In this document: positions 25,571-34,130 of the stretch, piece by piece
Numbering within the stretch: the first letter of the stretch is position 1
Layout of the letters: each line of letters opens with the position of its first letter
From: Caulobacteraceae bacterium
Lineage (GTDB): Bacteria > Pseudomonadota > Alphaproteobacteria > Caulobacterales > Caulobacteraceae
DNA length: 40,442 nucleotides
Assembly (NCBI GenBank): GCA_947475415.1
Contig: CANJLH010000029.1
Location: forward strand, 1 to 40,442
Reading direction: 5' to 3'
The notes under the pieces: model-generated
Told to the model about the DNA's origin: nothing
The model's database searches: none
What the model saw: the letters and a program-made list of their open reading frames with translations, nothing else
Program-made: the position numbers and the translations under genes

Positions 25571-27997
25571 TCAGGTGTCTGGCCAGCTGATGACGCCGCG
25601 CTGTTTCAGGTCGGCGATTTGGGGCTCGGTGTATCCAAGTTCGGCCAGCACCGCGCGGGTGTGCTGACCCAATAGGCCGGCCGGCCGCAATGTCGCCGGC
25701 GAAGTCATGGAGACCAGCGGCCCATGGCGAAAGTGGCGGCCGAAATGGGGATGTTCCACCTCACCGCGGAATCCGTTCTCCACCACCGCCGGATGGTTCA
25801 TCATCACCGTCGACAACGGCTCGGGGCTAACCTCGACGCAGGCGATATCTAGCGCCAGGGCTTCGCGTTCCCAAACCTCCGCCGCCGCCCATTGGAACGC
25901 GCCGGCCAGCACCTCGGCCAGGACTTCGGCCCGGCGCAGGCGCTCTTGCAGCGTAAAGAACCGACTGTCCGCGGCCAGGTGAACGCGGCCGCCGGTCACA
26001 CCCTTGATCAGCCGGCACAGCCCATCCCAGTCGCTCGCCTCGGGCGCAGCCAGGAACACCCAGCCGCCCCCGGCCGCATAGAGGCGATAGAGCGGCCCGA
26101 TGCCGTCACCTTCCGGGTTCGGCAGCGCCGGCGGAACCTTGCCGGCGAAGCGGACGAAATCGTCTGAGACGATGTAGGCGCTGGCGCCAACCATCGAGCT
26201 CAGCGCGAACTGACCGACGCCCAGGCGTTGGCGGGCCAGCAGGCCCATCAGCATCGCCGTACCCACGCTCAAAGCTGAGGTGGAGTCGGCGTTGGTCATC
26301 AGGCTGGATGTGTTCTGGGTATTGAGTGGCTCCTGGCCGTCATAGGCCGGCGCATCCACGTCAAAGGCCTTTGGCCAGCCCAGATGCCGGGCCACGCCGC
26401 CCGTGGCGACGGTGATGGTGGTCGCATAGGCTGGCCGTCCTGCATAAGGCCCGTCCGCGCCATAGGCGCCAGCGTACAGGTAGAAGAGTTTCGGGTTGTG
26501 CTTGACCAGGGAGTCGTAGTCGATCCCCATCTTGCGGGTCGCGCCTTCGCGGAAGTTTCGCAGCAGGAGGTCCGAGCGCGCGACCAGCCGGTGAACGATC
26601 TCCAGCCCCTCCGGGCGATTTACGTCGACGGCCACGCTTTCCTTGCCCTGCAACCCCTTTACGCCGGCGAATTCTGGCACACCGGCCTGTTTTCGGTGGG
26701 GATCGCCTTCTAGGTTCTCAAGCTTGATAACCCGCGCGCCGAGGTCCGCCAGCAGGGCCACCCCGTAGGGCGCGGCGTAGAACCAGGCGAGTTCCAGGAT
26801 CGTCACCCCCTCCAGCGGCGAGCGGCGCGCGCCGCCAGTCGCGGGCGGCGGCGGCGATGCGGCCCGGGCCTCGAATCCCGCCAGACCGTCGTGCTGGCCC
26901 AGCGCCGGCGCTGGCGCGCGCACCCGGCCGGGGGTGCGGTCCAGCTGGACGAACGGACCCACCTGATCGACCGCGCCCAGCTGCGGATCCTCGATGGTGA
27001 TGACATCGCCATTGTGGATCAGCTGCGGGTGGCGCATCGCCTCCTCACCGGTTCGGAATGCATCCACGGTGATGTTCGGATTGGCCGCAAAGATCGCCTC
27101 CCATTCGGCGAAGGTCTTCTGGCGGACCCGCTCGCGCCCGAGGGCCAGGATCCGGTCGTGGGGCTCGTCGGCGGCGGTCGCAGCCTCATATTCCGCCTCC
27201 AGGTCCAGGGCCTTCAGCATGTCGGCCCGCTGGTGGGGCAGCCAGCTGGCGAACTGCAGGCACTTGTGGTCCTTGGTGAAGGCGACCAGGCCCGAGACTG
27301 GCGCATAGGTGGTGGCGCCCGGCGTGGCGCCGTCCGCCCGCTTCACCAGGTGCTGAGGAATATGGGGCTGATCCAGCCAGGGATACATGTCGTAGGGGTG
27401 GATACCCTGCAACAGGCTGGCCTCGACCTTCTGGCCCCGACCGGTCTCACCTTGCTGATAAAGGGCTGAAAGGATGCCCTGCAACGCCCCGTGCGCCGCT
27501 CCGAAGGCTGCGCCGGGTACGGCGGTGAATCTGGGCCGGGCGCCCGGTTTGGTGTAGACGCCGGCCTTCGCCGCCACCACGCCGTCATAGCCCTTGATGT
27601 TCGCCCACGGACCTTTCGGTCCGAACCCGGTGATAGCACAATAGATCAGACCCGGATTGTCCACATGCAGCGCCTCATAGGTCAGGCCCAGCCGTTCGGC
27701 GACGCGGGGTCGCCAGCTGGTGACCATGACATCGGCCTCCGCCGCCAGGGCGCGGACGCGGGCCAGACCTGGCTGTGACTTCAGGTCGGCGACGATGCTC
27801 TTCTTGCCTCGCTGCCACGAAACGAACCCCGATCCGCTCCGGTCTGTATCTCCGCCAGGCGGCTCGACCTTGATCACCTCCGCGCCGAAATCGGCCAGCA
27901 ACATCGTGGCGATCGATCCTGACATGCCGCGCGTCAGATCCAGGACCCGCACGCCCTCAAGGACCATCGGCGATTGCGCGGTCGGGTCGTCTGCCAT
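25571..27997 (-). CDS. Tandem CaiB/BaiF-type (family III) CoA transferase; second half lacks the catalytic Asp
   Basis: Two family-III CoA transferase modules fused in one chain of 808 aa. Module 1 (about 10-370) starts GVRVLDLTRGMSGSIATMLL and has the acyl-CoA acceptor Asp as D138 in GPWANIKGYDGVVAAKAG. A Pro/Ala linker (about 360-392) follows. Module 2 (about 393-800) starts GVTILELAWFYAAPYGVALL, but the equivalent segment is GPYAGRPAYATTITVATGG, with Ala525 where the Asp belongs. The second half therefore probably cannot form the acyl-enzyme intermediate and may be structural. These enzymes form intertwined dimers, so the fusion could replace a homodimer by an asymmetric pair. The substrate is unknown. 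Confidence 0.92.
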   Translation of the reverse strand: MADDPTAQSPMVLEGVRVLDLTRGMSGSIATMLLADFGAEVIKVEPPGGDTDRSGSGFVSWQRGKKSIVADLKSQPGLARVRALAAEADVMVTSWRPRVAERLGLTYEALHVDNPGLIYCAITGFGPKGPWANIKGYDGVVAAKAGVYTKPGARPRFTAVPGAAFGAAHGALQGILSALYQQGETGRGQKVEASLLQGIHPYDMYPWLDQPHIPQHLVKRADGATPGATTYAPVSGLVAFTKDHKCLQFASWLPHQRADMLKALDLEAEYEAATAADEPHDRILALGRERVRQKTFAEWEAIFAANPNITVDAFRTGEEAMRHPQLIHNGDVITIEDPQLGAVDQVGPFVQLDRTPGRVRAPAPALGQHDGLAGFEARAASPPPPATGGARRSPLEGVTILELAWFYAAPYGVALLADLGARVIKLENLEGDPHRKQAGVPEFAGVKGLQGKESVAVDVNRPEGLEIVHRLVARSDLLLRNFREGATRKMGIDYDSLVKHNPKLFYLYAGAYGADGPYAGRPAYATTITVATGGVARHLGWPKAFDVDAPAYDGQEPLNTQNTSSLMTNADSTSALSVGTAMLMGLLARQRLGVGQFALSSMVGASAYIVSDDFVRFAGKVPPALPNPEGDGIGPLYRLYAAGGGWVFLAAPEASDWDGLCRLIKGVTGGRVHLAADSRFFTLQERLRRAEVLAEVLAGAFQWAAAEVWEREALALDIACVEVSPEPLSTVMMNHPAVVENGFRGEVEHPHFGRHFRHGPLVSMTSPATLRPAGLLGQHTRAVLAELGYTEPQIADLKQRGVISWPDT

Positions 27998-28079
27998 GGT
28001 TCAAGCGGTCCGTCGCTGCGTTGGAGGCGCGACCTTCCCCGATTTTCACCGGCGGCGCGAGGGCTGATCTCGCCCGCGC

Positions 28080-28355
28080 TCAGTGCCCTTGCGAACCCTC
28101 ATAGACGCCCGGCGTCGCGGCCTCGCCATGGGCGACGTCCGCCGCGGCCACGAACCGGCGGTCGCAATAGGGGCATTCCACGAACCCCGCCGACCCAAGC
28201 TGCAACCAGACCCGCGGATGGCCCAGTGCGCCGCCGACCCCGTCACAGGCGATTCGGGCCGAATGTACGGCGATCACTTCCGGCGCGGGGCCGCGGTCGG
28301 CTGGCGGCGGTTGCGTCTGCGCCGCAGCGCCGCGGGGTTTGGACGGACGGGCCAT
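28080..28355 (-). CDS. zf-CHCC zinc-finger domain protein
   Basis: Small protein of 91 aa with the zf-CHCC domain related to mitochondrial NDUFS6 (complex I). The likely zinc ligands are C37 and H46 (RIACDGVGGALGHPRVW) and C61/C64 (VECPYCDRRF). The N-terminal 25 residues are Pro/Ala-rich. The ATG at 28355 is preferred over a GTG two codons upstream because GAGG lies just before it. It is divergent from the ABC ATPase gene. Confidence 0.88.
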   Translation of the reverse strand: MARPSKPRGAAAQTQPPPADRGPAPEVIAVHSARIACDGVGGALGHPRVWLQLGSAGFVECPYCDRRFVAAADVAHGEAATPGVYEGSQGH

Positions 28356-28447
28356 GTTCACCTCATGCGCCGACGCGGCTTGGCTGGCGCGCAGGCAGGG
28401 CCTAGGTATGCGCTGCGGGCTTTCCCCGTCAATCGATCGAGCGGTGA

Positions 28448-29401
28448 ATGGATCTTCCCGACTACGCTATCGAGGCCAAGGCCCTCGTGAAAACCTATGC
28501 GGCGACCAAGACCACGCCCGAGATGCAGGCGCTGAAAGGCGTCGATCTATCGATTCCCCGCGGGTCGATCTTTGGCCTGTTGGGTCCCAACGGCGCGGGC
28601 AAGTCCACCTTCATAAATATCCTGGCTGGCCTGTGCCGCAAGACCTCGGGCGTGGTGCGGATCTGGGGCCGTGACATTGACGAGCGTCCCCGTGACGCCC
28701 GCGCCGCCATCGGCGTGGTGCCCCAGGAGATCGCCGCCGATCCCTTCTTCACTCCGCGGGAGTCGCTGGAGGTCCAGGCCGGTATGTATGGGGTTCCCAG
28801 GGCCGAGCGCCGCACCGACGAACTGCTGGCCGCGCTGGGCCTGTCTGACAAGGCGAACGCCTATGTCCGTCAGCTGTCCGGCGGCATGAAGCGCCGCCTG
28901 ATGGTGGCCAAGGCGATGGTGCACAACCCACCGGTGCTGATTCTGGACGAACCGACCGCCGGCGTTGATGTGGAGCTGCGCCGCCAGCTGTGGAGCTATG
29001 TGGTCGAGCTGAACCGCAAGGGCGTGACCATCGTGCTCACCACCCACTATCTGGAAGAGGCCCAGGAGCTCTGCGACCAGATCGCCATCGTCAACCGCGG
29101 CGAGGTGGTGGCCTGCGAACCCAAGGCGAGCCTCTTGCAACGCATCGACACCCGCAATGTCGTGGTCACGCCCGCCGAGCCTATCGCCGCCCCTCCCAAC
29201 CTGGCGGGGTTCGAGACCCGCGCCAGGCCAGAGGGCGCCTTCGCCGTCACCTATCGCACCGGTCAGTCCAGCGTCGAACAGGTGCTGGCCGCCGTACGCG
29301 CCGCCGGCCTTCACATCGCCGACGTGGCCACCGAGGACCCCAGCCTGGAGGATGTTTTCCTCTCGCTCACCTACGGCGCCGAAAATGAAGCCCCCGCCTG
29401 A
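28448..29401 (+). CDS. ABC transporter ATP-binding protein (ABC-2/drug-exporter type)
   Basis: ATPase subunit of 317 aa. Walker A GPNGAGKST is at 46-54, the signature LSGGMKRR at 143-150, Walker B LILDEPTAGVD around D167/E168, and the H-loop His is H200 (TTHYLEEAQELC). The C-terminal 80 residues are the extra domain seen in CcmA/NodI-like exporters. No membrane subunit gene lies beside it: the next feature is a tRNA and upstream is a divergent small gene. The permease must be elsewhere or the annotation differs from the usual pair. The substrate is unknown. Confidence 0.94.
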   Translation: MDLPDYAIEAKALVKTYAATKTTPEMQALKGVDLSIPRGSIFGLLGPNGAGKSTFINILAGLCRKTSGVVRIWGRDIDERPRDARAAIGVVPQEIAADPFFTPRESLEVQAGMYGVPRAERRTDELLAALGLSDKANAYVRQLSGGMKRRLMVAKAMVHNPPVLILDEPTAGVDVELRRQLWSYVVELNRKGVTIVLTTHYLEEAQELCDQIAIVNRGEVVACEPKASLLQRIDTRNVVVTPAEPIAAPPNLAGFETRARPEGAFAVTYRTGQSSVEQVLAAVRAAGLHIADVATEDPSLEDVFLSLTYGAENEAPA

Positions 29402-29458
29402 CCGGCATCGTTTGCAGCCGCCCCGGCTTTCCGCTAGACACCGCCTCCTCTCCAAGCC

Positions 29459-29535
29459 GCACCCGTAGCTCAGCTGGATAGAGCGTTGCCCTCCGAAGGC
29501 AAAGGTCACACGTTCGAATCGTGTCGGGTGCGCCA
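29459..29535 (+). tRNA. tRNA-Arg (anticodon CCG)
   Basis: A full cloverleaf of 77 nt. The acceptor stem is GCACCCG/CGGGTGC, the anticodon stem TTGCC/GGCAA with loop CTCCGAA (anticodon CCG at 29493-29495), and the T stem ACACG/CGTGT with TTCGAAT loop. CCA is encoded at 29533-29535. It lies 57 nt downstream of the ABC ATPase gene. Confidence 0.97.
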
Positions 29536-29544
29536 GGGAGAATT

Positions 29545-29561
29545 GAAAACATTGTGTTTTC
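29545..29561 (+). terminator. Candidate terminator hairpin after tRNA-Arg
   Basis: GAAAACA/TGTTTTC with a TTG loop forms a perfect 7-bp stem 9 nt after the tRNA CCA. The stem is AT-rich, and the T-run is within the 3' arm instead of after it, so efficiency is uncertain. Confidence 0.4.
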
Positions 29562-29685
29562 CGGGAATTTCCTGATTTGCTCCGCTTTATGCCCCACCGG
29601 GCGCTTGGCGGGGGTGGCCAAGGGCAGGGTGCGCCCTGTCTCGGTATCGCAGAGGCGGACCAGCGGCTGAGACAGATTCAGAGAC

Positions 29686-29704
29686 AATCCCGCAGGGATT
29701 TTTC
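29686..29704 (+). terminator. Candidate rho-independent terminator
   Basis: AATCCC-GCA-GGGATT is a 6-bp stem followed immediately by TTT, so that the 3' arm and tail read GGGATTTTTC. It lies upstream of the FixK-box promoter of the stress protein gene and would separate the tRNA transcript from it. Confidence 0.5.
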
Positions 29705-29807
29705 TGTAATAAAAACAGCTCGATGACCTTGAACTATCTTACGATCTCCTTTGTCTCCTATATAAATCAAGAATGTTACGCCTATGTACGGATGGGCCTA
29801 CGGCGGG

Positions 29808-29821
29808 TTGATTAACCTCAA
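29808..29821. promoter_or_regulatory. FixK/FNR-type box upstream of the universal stress protein gene
   Basis: TTGAT-TAAC-CTCAA differs from the TTGAT-N4-ATCAA consensus at one position in the second half-site. Its centre is 66.5 nt upstream of the start at 29881, a spacing shared by two other boxes in this cluster. Confidence 0.6.
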
Positions 29822-29880
29822 GGCGGCTCCTCTCGCGCACCGTCAAGGTCGCCGGAGCAAAAGCCGCCGGAGTAACGCCA

Positions 29881-30738
29881 ATGCCCGCCGAAATCGGTTC
29901 CAGCGCCCTGGCCTGGAAATCCGTCCTGATCCATGTGGACAACCATCCGTCGGCCGTCCATCGGCTTGAGGCGGCCGCGGCCCTGGCCCGGCAATTCGAC
30001 GCCCTGCTGATCGGGCTCGGCGGGCATATGCTGGAACCCGTCGTGGTCGCCGACGCCTATGGATACAGCGGTATCGACCCCAGCGCCCTGGAGGCCCTGC
30101 GCGAACAGGCGGCCGCGCAACTTGCACAGGCGGAAAGGGCCTTTCAGCGGGCGGCCGAGGGCTTGCGGACCGAGTGGCGCGTTACGGAATCTCGACCAAC
30201 CCAGGCGCTTGCCCACGCCGCGCGGGCGGCGGATGTCATCGTGGCGGGCGGTGTTGCGGTGAAGTCCTCCGACCACCACTTTATGGCCGACCCGGCTGAA
30301 CTGGCGCTGATCAGCGGCCGGCCCGTGATGATCGTCCCTGACCAGCCACGCCCGCTGGCCGCCAAGCGCGCCGTCATCGCCTGGAAGGAATCGCGGGAGT
30401 CGCGGACCGCGCTCGCGGCCGCCCTGCCCCTGCTTGTCGGAACCGAAGAGGTTCTCGTGGTCGAAATCTGCGGCAAGGATGACGCTGGCGACGCTACGAA
30501 CCGTGTCCGGGATGTCGCAAGCGGCCTGCAGCGGCATGGCGTTAAGGCGCGTGGCCAGGCGCTCGTAGGTCCGGATGCCGAAGTGGCGGCGCTGCTGCAC
30601 CAGTCCGCCGCTAGCGTCGGGGCGGACCTGATCGTAGCCGGCTGCTATGGCCGTAGCCGCGTCAACGAATGGCTGTTCGGCGGCGCGACCCTTGACCTGC
30701 TGGCCGCGCCGGAGCGCTATCTGCTGGTAAATCACTAG
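29881..30738 (+). CDS. Universal stress protein, tandem UspA domains
   Basis: Two UspA domains in one chain of 285 aa. Domain 1 (about 8-155) is degenerate in its nucleotide loop. Domain 2 (about 158-285) ends with AGCYGRSRVNEWLFGGATLD, which matches the G-2x-G-9x-G ATP-binding pattern. GGAG lies 8 nt before the ATG. A FixK-like box lies upstream, so it is probably induced under low oxygen; Usp genes are common members of FixK/FNR regulons. It is followed 55 nt later by the DUF4010 membrane protein gene. Confidence 0.92.
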   Translation: MPAEIGSSALAWKSVLIHVDNHPSAVHRLEAAAALARQFDALLIGLGGHMLEPVVVADAYGYSGIDPSALEALREQAAAQLAQAERAFQRAAEGLRTEWRVTESRPTQALAHAARAADVIVAGGVAVKSSDHHFMADPAELALISGRPVMIVPDQPRPLAAKRAVIAWKESRESRTALAAALPLLVGTEEVLVVEICGKDDAGDATNRVRDVASGLQRHGVKARGQALVGPDAEVAALLHQSAASVGADLIVAGCYGRSRVNEWLFGGATLDLLAAPERYLLVNH

Positions 30739-30793
30739 AGGTTCAGCGCCAATGCCGGTTTCTGCACGGCAAAAGGCTTGACGTCGCTGAGAC

Positions 30794-32074
30794 ATGGATG
30801 AGCTGGTCAGTTTAGCAGAGCCGTTGCACGGTATCGGGTTGGCGCTGGCGTTGGGCCTGCTGATCGGCATTGAGCGCGGCTGGTCTCGACGTCAGGACAT
30901 AGAGGGGACCCGGGTCGCCGGCATAAGGACCTTTGCGCTGCTTGGCCTGTCCGGCGGCATGGCGGCCGAGATCGGGGGCGCATTTCCGCTCATGGGCGCA
31001 CTGCTCGTCGCCGCCGCCCTCGGCGCGCTGCTGATCGGATACGCCCGCAGCATCGAGGCGGAGAAACTCAGCGCGACCACCACAATCGTCGGCGTGATCA
31101 CGCTGGCGATCGGCGTCGCCGCCGCCAGCGGCCAGGAGTTGCTGGCGGCGGCGACCGCCGCGGTGACCACGCTCATCCTCACCATGCGCCGCCAATTGCA
31201 CAGTTGGGTCCAAAGCCTGAGCGAAGCCGAGGTGCACGCCATCGCCCGCTTCGCCCTGCTATCGATCGCCATCCTGCCCTTGTTGCCGGACCGCGCCTTC
31301 GGTCCTTACGACGCCTGGAATCCCCGGCAGATCTGGATGGTCGTCGTGCTGGTGTCGGGACTCTCGCTGTTGGGTTATGCGGCGAGCAAGAAGTTGGGGG
31401 CATCGAACGGCGTGCTGGCCACGGCTGCGGCCGGCGCACTGGTATCCTCAACCGCGGTCACCGCGTCCTTGGCGGCCCGCATCCGGGCAGGGGAGGGCGC
31501 CAGCGGCGCACTGGCGGCGGGGATCGCGGTGGCCTCGGCCATGATGTTCCTTCGCGTGCTGGTTCTAGTCGCCTTCCTGGCGCCCTTCGCCTTGGAGGCG
31601 CTGATCCTGATCATCGGGCCGGGGACTGCTGTCAGCGTGGGCGCCGCCGCCTGGCTGATCCGCCGCGGACAAACCACGCCGCCATCCGCCCAGGACCCGC
31701 CGGCGTTGCGCAATCCTTTCGATCTCGCCCCGGCCCTGCTGCTGGCGGGCCTGGTCATGGGGCTGACCCTGCTGGCGCGCTGGATGATGGACCGGTACGG
31801 CGATATCGGCCTCGCGGGCGTGCTGGCGATTTCGGGCATGGTCGATGTGGACTCCGCGGTCATTACCCTCGGATCCCTGCCGAAAGGCGGCCTGGATGCA
31901 CGGACGGCGGCCCTGGCGCTCACCGCGCCGGTGCTGATCAACACCCTCTTCAAGGCCGGGCTAGCGATCAGCATCGCGGGGCGGCGGCCGGGCTGGCGGG
32001 CGGCCGCGCCGCTTCTGGCCAGTGTCGCAGCGAGTCTCGCCGCTGCGGCCTTCGCCTTATCGACCGGCGGCTGA
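30794..32074 (+). CDS. MgtC/SapB-DUF4010 family membrane protein
   Basis: Polytopic inner-membrane protein of 426 aa with about twelve hydrophobic segments. The N-terminal third is MgtC/SapB-like (LALALGLLIGIERGW, then GTRVAGIRTFALLGLSGG), and the rest matches DUF4010 (GISGMVDVDSA-like segment: LAISGMVDVDSAVITL). The function is unknown; the fold suggests an ion or small-molecule transporter. It is probably co-transcribed with the stress protein gene. Its last 18 nt overlap the end of the convergent cytochrome c gene. Confidence 0.88.
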   Translation: MDELVSLAEPLHGIGLALALGLLIGIERGWSRRQDIEGTRVAGIRTFALLGLSGGMAAEIGGAFPLMGALLVAAALGALLIGYARSIEAEKLSATTTIVGVITLAIGVAAASGQELLAAATAAVTTLILTMRRQLHSWVQSLSEAEVHAIARFALLSIAILPLLPDRAFGPYDAWNPRQIWMVVVLVSGLSLLGYAASKKLGASNGVLATAAAGALVSSTAVTASLAARIRAGEGASGALAAGIAVASAMMFLRVLVLVAFLAPFALEALILIIGPGTAVSVGAAAWLIRRGQTTPPSAQDPPALRNPFDLAPALLLAGLVMGLTLLARWMMDRYGDIGLAGVLAISGMVDVDSAVITLGSLPKGGLDARTAALALTAPVLINTLFKAGLAISIAGRRPGWRAAAPLLASVAASLAAAAFALSTGG

Positions 32075-32422
32075 GGGCGACTGCAAACTAGAAATAAACG
32101 CGACCAGGTCGCGGCGCTCTGCAGGCGTCGTGCGCACGGTGGGCATGCCATAGTGGCCCACGTCGGCGATCGCCTCGAGTTCGCGCGCCAGACCTTGTGG
32201 TGAATAGCGCTGGGCGATCATTTCCACCCGCGGCGCAATTCGATTGGGGCTGGGTTGCGATCCCTCGCCATGGCAAGCCACGCAGACGCTGTGGAAATGC
32301 GCCTTTCCCCGCTCGATACGCGCAGTCTCGGCGAAGCCAAGCCTGAGATCATTGCGCAATTCGGCGCAACCAGCGATCCCGATCGCCAAGGCGGCAAGTC
32401 CAATCAGGCGGGGAACCAACAT
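32057..32422 (-). CDS. Class I cytochrome c, probable lipoprotein
   Basis: Mono-haem cytochrome c of 121 aa. The haem motif CVACH is at 47-51, and the likely distal Met is M93 in GHYGMPTV. The N-terminus (LIGLAALAIGIAGC) is a signal peptide with a lipobox ending at C19, so it should be a lipid-anchored periplasmic protein. It starts 4 nt after the small gene at 32427, forming a two-gene unit. The GHYxMP ending is shared with the cytochrome at 35352. It is probably an electron carrier in low-oxygen respiration. Confidence 0.9.
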   Translation of the reverse strand: MLVPRLIGLAALAIGIAGCAELRNDLRLGFAETARIERGKAHFHSVCVACHGEGSQPSPNRIAPRVEMIAQRYSPQGLARELEAIADVGHYGMPTVRTTPAERRDLVAFISSLQSPSAAGR

Positions 32423-32426
32423 CGGC

Positions 32427-32669
32427 TCAGGCGTCGAGCCGCTCGAGTCCGCGAGGCAGGCCGAACGCCCGCAGGCCCGAGGGAAGCCTGGTGGCCATGC
32501 GCGCGGCTTCGCGCATCGAGGCGAACGCCGTCGCCTGTTCCGGATCGTCGATCCAGTCGACTGCGCCGCCCGGTTTCAGAACCAGGTAGCTCTCGTGTGA
32601 CTGCGGGTACATCTCCCGGCCGGTCACGATGGCGGGGTGGACGGTTGCCGATGCGGCGACAGCTTGCAT
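32427..32669 (-). CDS. Small protein of unknown function
   Basis: 80 aa from the ATG at 32669, which has GGAGG 6 nt upstream. An in-frame ATG at 32705 has a poorer site. The protein is soluble-looking, with no signal peptide or membrane segment and a C-terminal half of helices rich in Ala, Arg and Glu. I do not recognise the family. It lies 4 nt before the lipoprotein cytochrome c gene and is probably translated from the same mRNA. Confidence 0.65.
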   Translation of the reverse strand: MQAVAASATVHPAIVTGREMYPQSHESYLVLKPGGAVDWIDDPEQATAFASMREAARMATRLPSGLRAFGLPRGLERLDA

Positions 32670-32737
32670 GTCAGACCTCCAGGGATAGCCAACTGGAATG
32701 GACATTTTCTCCGATGCGCACGCCAGTCAGGTTCATC

Positions 32738-32749
32738 CCCTACGTAGGG
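32738..32749. promoter_or_regulatory. Perfect 12-bp palindrome CCCTACGTAGGG
   Basis: A perfect palindrome lies between the divergent small gene (start 32669) and the Nramp gene (start 32844). Its core TACGTAG resembles FixJ-type sites as I recall them. Position and symmetry are the only evidence. Confidence 0.35.
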
Positions 32750-32843
32750 CTACGGGGTTCAGATCGCCGTCGCGCAGTATGACGAAGGTTCCCTGCGGTC
32801 GGACAACGCCGTAGAGATCAAGGATGCACCGTAGGGCGAACTG

Positions 32844-34121
32844 ATGGGAATTCCGGGAAGGCTCGCCGGCGCGTTTCGCCGGTCCTTCGGACGCCTTGGG
32901 CCGGGCCTGATCACCGGCGCGGCTGACGATGATCCGGGCGGCATCGCCACCCATGCTCAGGCGGGCGCGCAGTTCGGACTCAACATGCTGTGGATGGTGT
33001 TTTTCACCTACCCGCTGATGGTGGCCATCCAATTGGTGAGCGCCCGGATTGGGCGGGTGACGGGACGCGGACTTGCGGCCAACCTGAAGGAGGTGCTGCC
33101 TGGCTGGGCGGTCGCCGTGCTGGTGGCGATGTTGTTCGTCGCAAACACGGTCAACATCGGCGCGGACATCGCCGCCATGGGAGCTTCAGCGCAACTGGTC
33201 CTGGGTGGCGACGACAAGCTCTTTATGGTGGCTTTCGCATTGGTGTCCCTGGGCCTGCAACTATTTGTGCCCTACCACCGCTACGTGCATTTTCTGAAGT
33301 GGCTGACGCTGGCCCTGTTCGCCTATGTCGCCGTGGTGTTCACGGTGAAGATCGACTGGCTGGAAGTGGCCGCGCGCACGGTGGCGCCGCACCTGACATT
33401 GAACGGAGCGGTCCTGACCATGATCGTGGCGGTGTTCGGCACCACCATCAGCCCCTACCTGTTCTTCTGGCAGAGCTCCGAGGAGGTGGAGGATATGGAG
33501 GCCGACCACGAGCCCAACCTGCTGCATCAGAAGGCCAATCGGGCGAAAAGTGAGTTGGCGCGGATTCGCCTGGACACCTTCGCGGGCATGGCCGTGGCCA
33601 ATGTGATCGCCTTCTTCATCATCTTGACCGCCGCCGTCACCCTCCATGACGCCGGTGTGACCGACATCGAGAGCTCCGCCCAGGCGGCGCAGGCCTTGCG
33701 CCCGATCGCGGGGCCTATGGCGTCCCTGATGTTCAGCCTGGGAATCATAGGAACTGGCCTGTTGGCGGCGCCGGTATTGGCAGGCTCGGTCGCCTATGCC
33801 GTGGCCGACATCTTCGGTTGGCGGCAAGGGCTCGAGCATCAGCCTTGGGACGCGCCGGGATTCTATGCGGTGATCACCGCCGCGATGTTGGTGGCGTTGG
33901 CCGTGATTTATTCTCCCCTAGATCCGATCAAGGCGCTGTTCTGGAGCGCAGTCGTGAATGGAGTGATCTCTGTGCCGATCATGGCCGCTATGCTGGTGGT
34001 CGCCGCGCGCCATAAGCAGATGGGGACCTTCGTGGCCAACAGCGGAGAGCGCCTGTTCGGCTGGGCCGCGACGGTGATCATGGGCGTTGCTGTCGTGGCG
34101 ATGATCATCGCCCTGATCTGA
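32844..34121 (+). CDS. Nramp-family metal transporter, divergent metal-site motifs
   Basis: Inner-membrane protein of 425 aa with about eleven hydrophobic segments of the Nramp family. The TM1 motif is DPGG (D30-G33) instead of DPGN. The TM6 motif is SPY (203-205, in TTISPYLFFWQSSEEVED) instead of MPH. Loss of the canonical Asn and Met ligands is known from Nramp-related magnesium transporters and other divergent Nramp clades, so Mn/Fe specificity should not be assumed. It lies within the FixK-linked cluster and is convergent with the CcoN-cytochrome fusion gene, 9 nt away. Confidence 0.92.
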   Translation: MGIPGRLAGAFRRSFGRLGPGLITGAADDDPGGIATHAQAGAQFGLNMLWMVFFTYPLMVAIQLVSARIGRVTGRGLAANLKEVLPGWAVAVLVAMLFVANTVNIGADIAAMGASAQLVLGGDDKLFMVAFALVSLGLQLFVPYHRYVHFLKWLTLALFAYVAVVFTVKIDWLEVAARTVAPHLTLNGAVLTMIVAVFGTTISPYLFFWQSSEEVEDMEADHEPNLLHQKANRAKSELARIRLDTFAGMAVANVIAFFIILTAAVTLHDAGVTDIESSAQAAQALRPIAGPMASLMFSLGIIGTGLLAAPVLAGSVAYAVADIFGWRQGLEHQPWDAPGFYAVITAAMLVALAVIYSPLDPIKALFWSAVVNGVISVPIMAAMLVVAARHKQMGTFVANSGERLFGWAATVIMGVAVVAMIIALI

Positions 34122-34130
34122 AGGCCGAAC

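Larger units (their letters stand above)
29536..29880. other. Intergenic stretch between tRNA-Arg and the stress protein gene
   Basis: 345 nt without a convincing gene. It holds the hairpin at 29545-29561, the hairpin with T-run at 29686-29704, an AT-rich stretch 29700-29790 that is unusual for this GC-rich window, and a FixK-like box at 29808-29821. I looked for an integrase remnant next to the tRNA and saw none. Confidence 0.5.

Noticed and set aside
29367..29687. Minus-strand open frame crossing tRNA-Arg
   Set aside because: It runs through the tRNA and the end of the ABC gene. I considered an integrase remnant next to the tRNA but saw no integrase motif.
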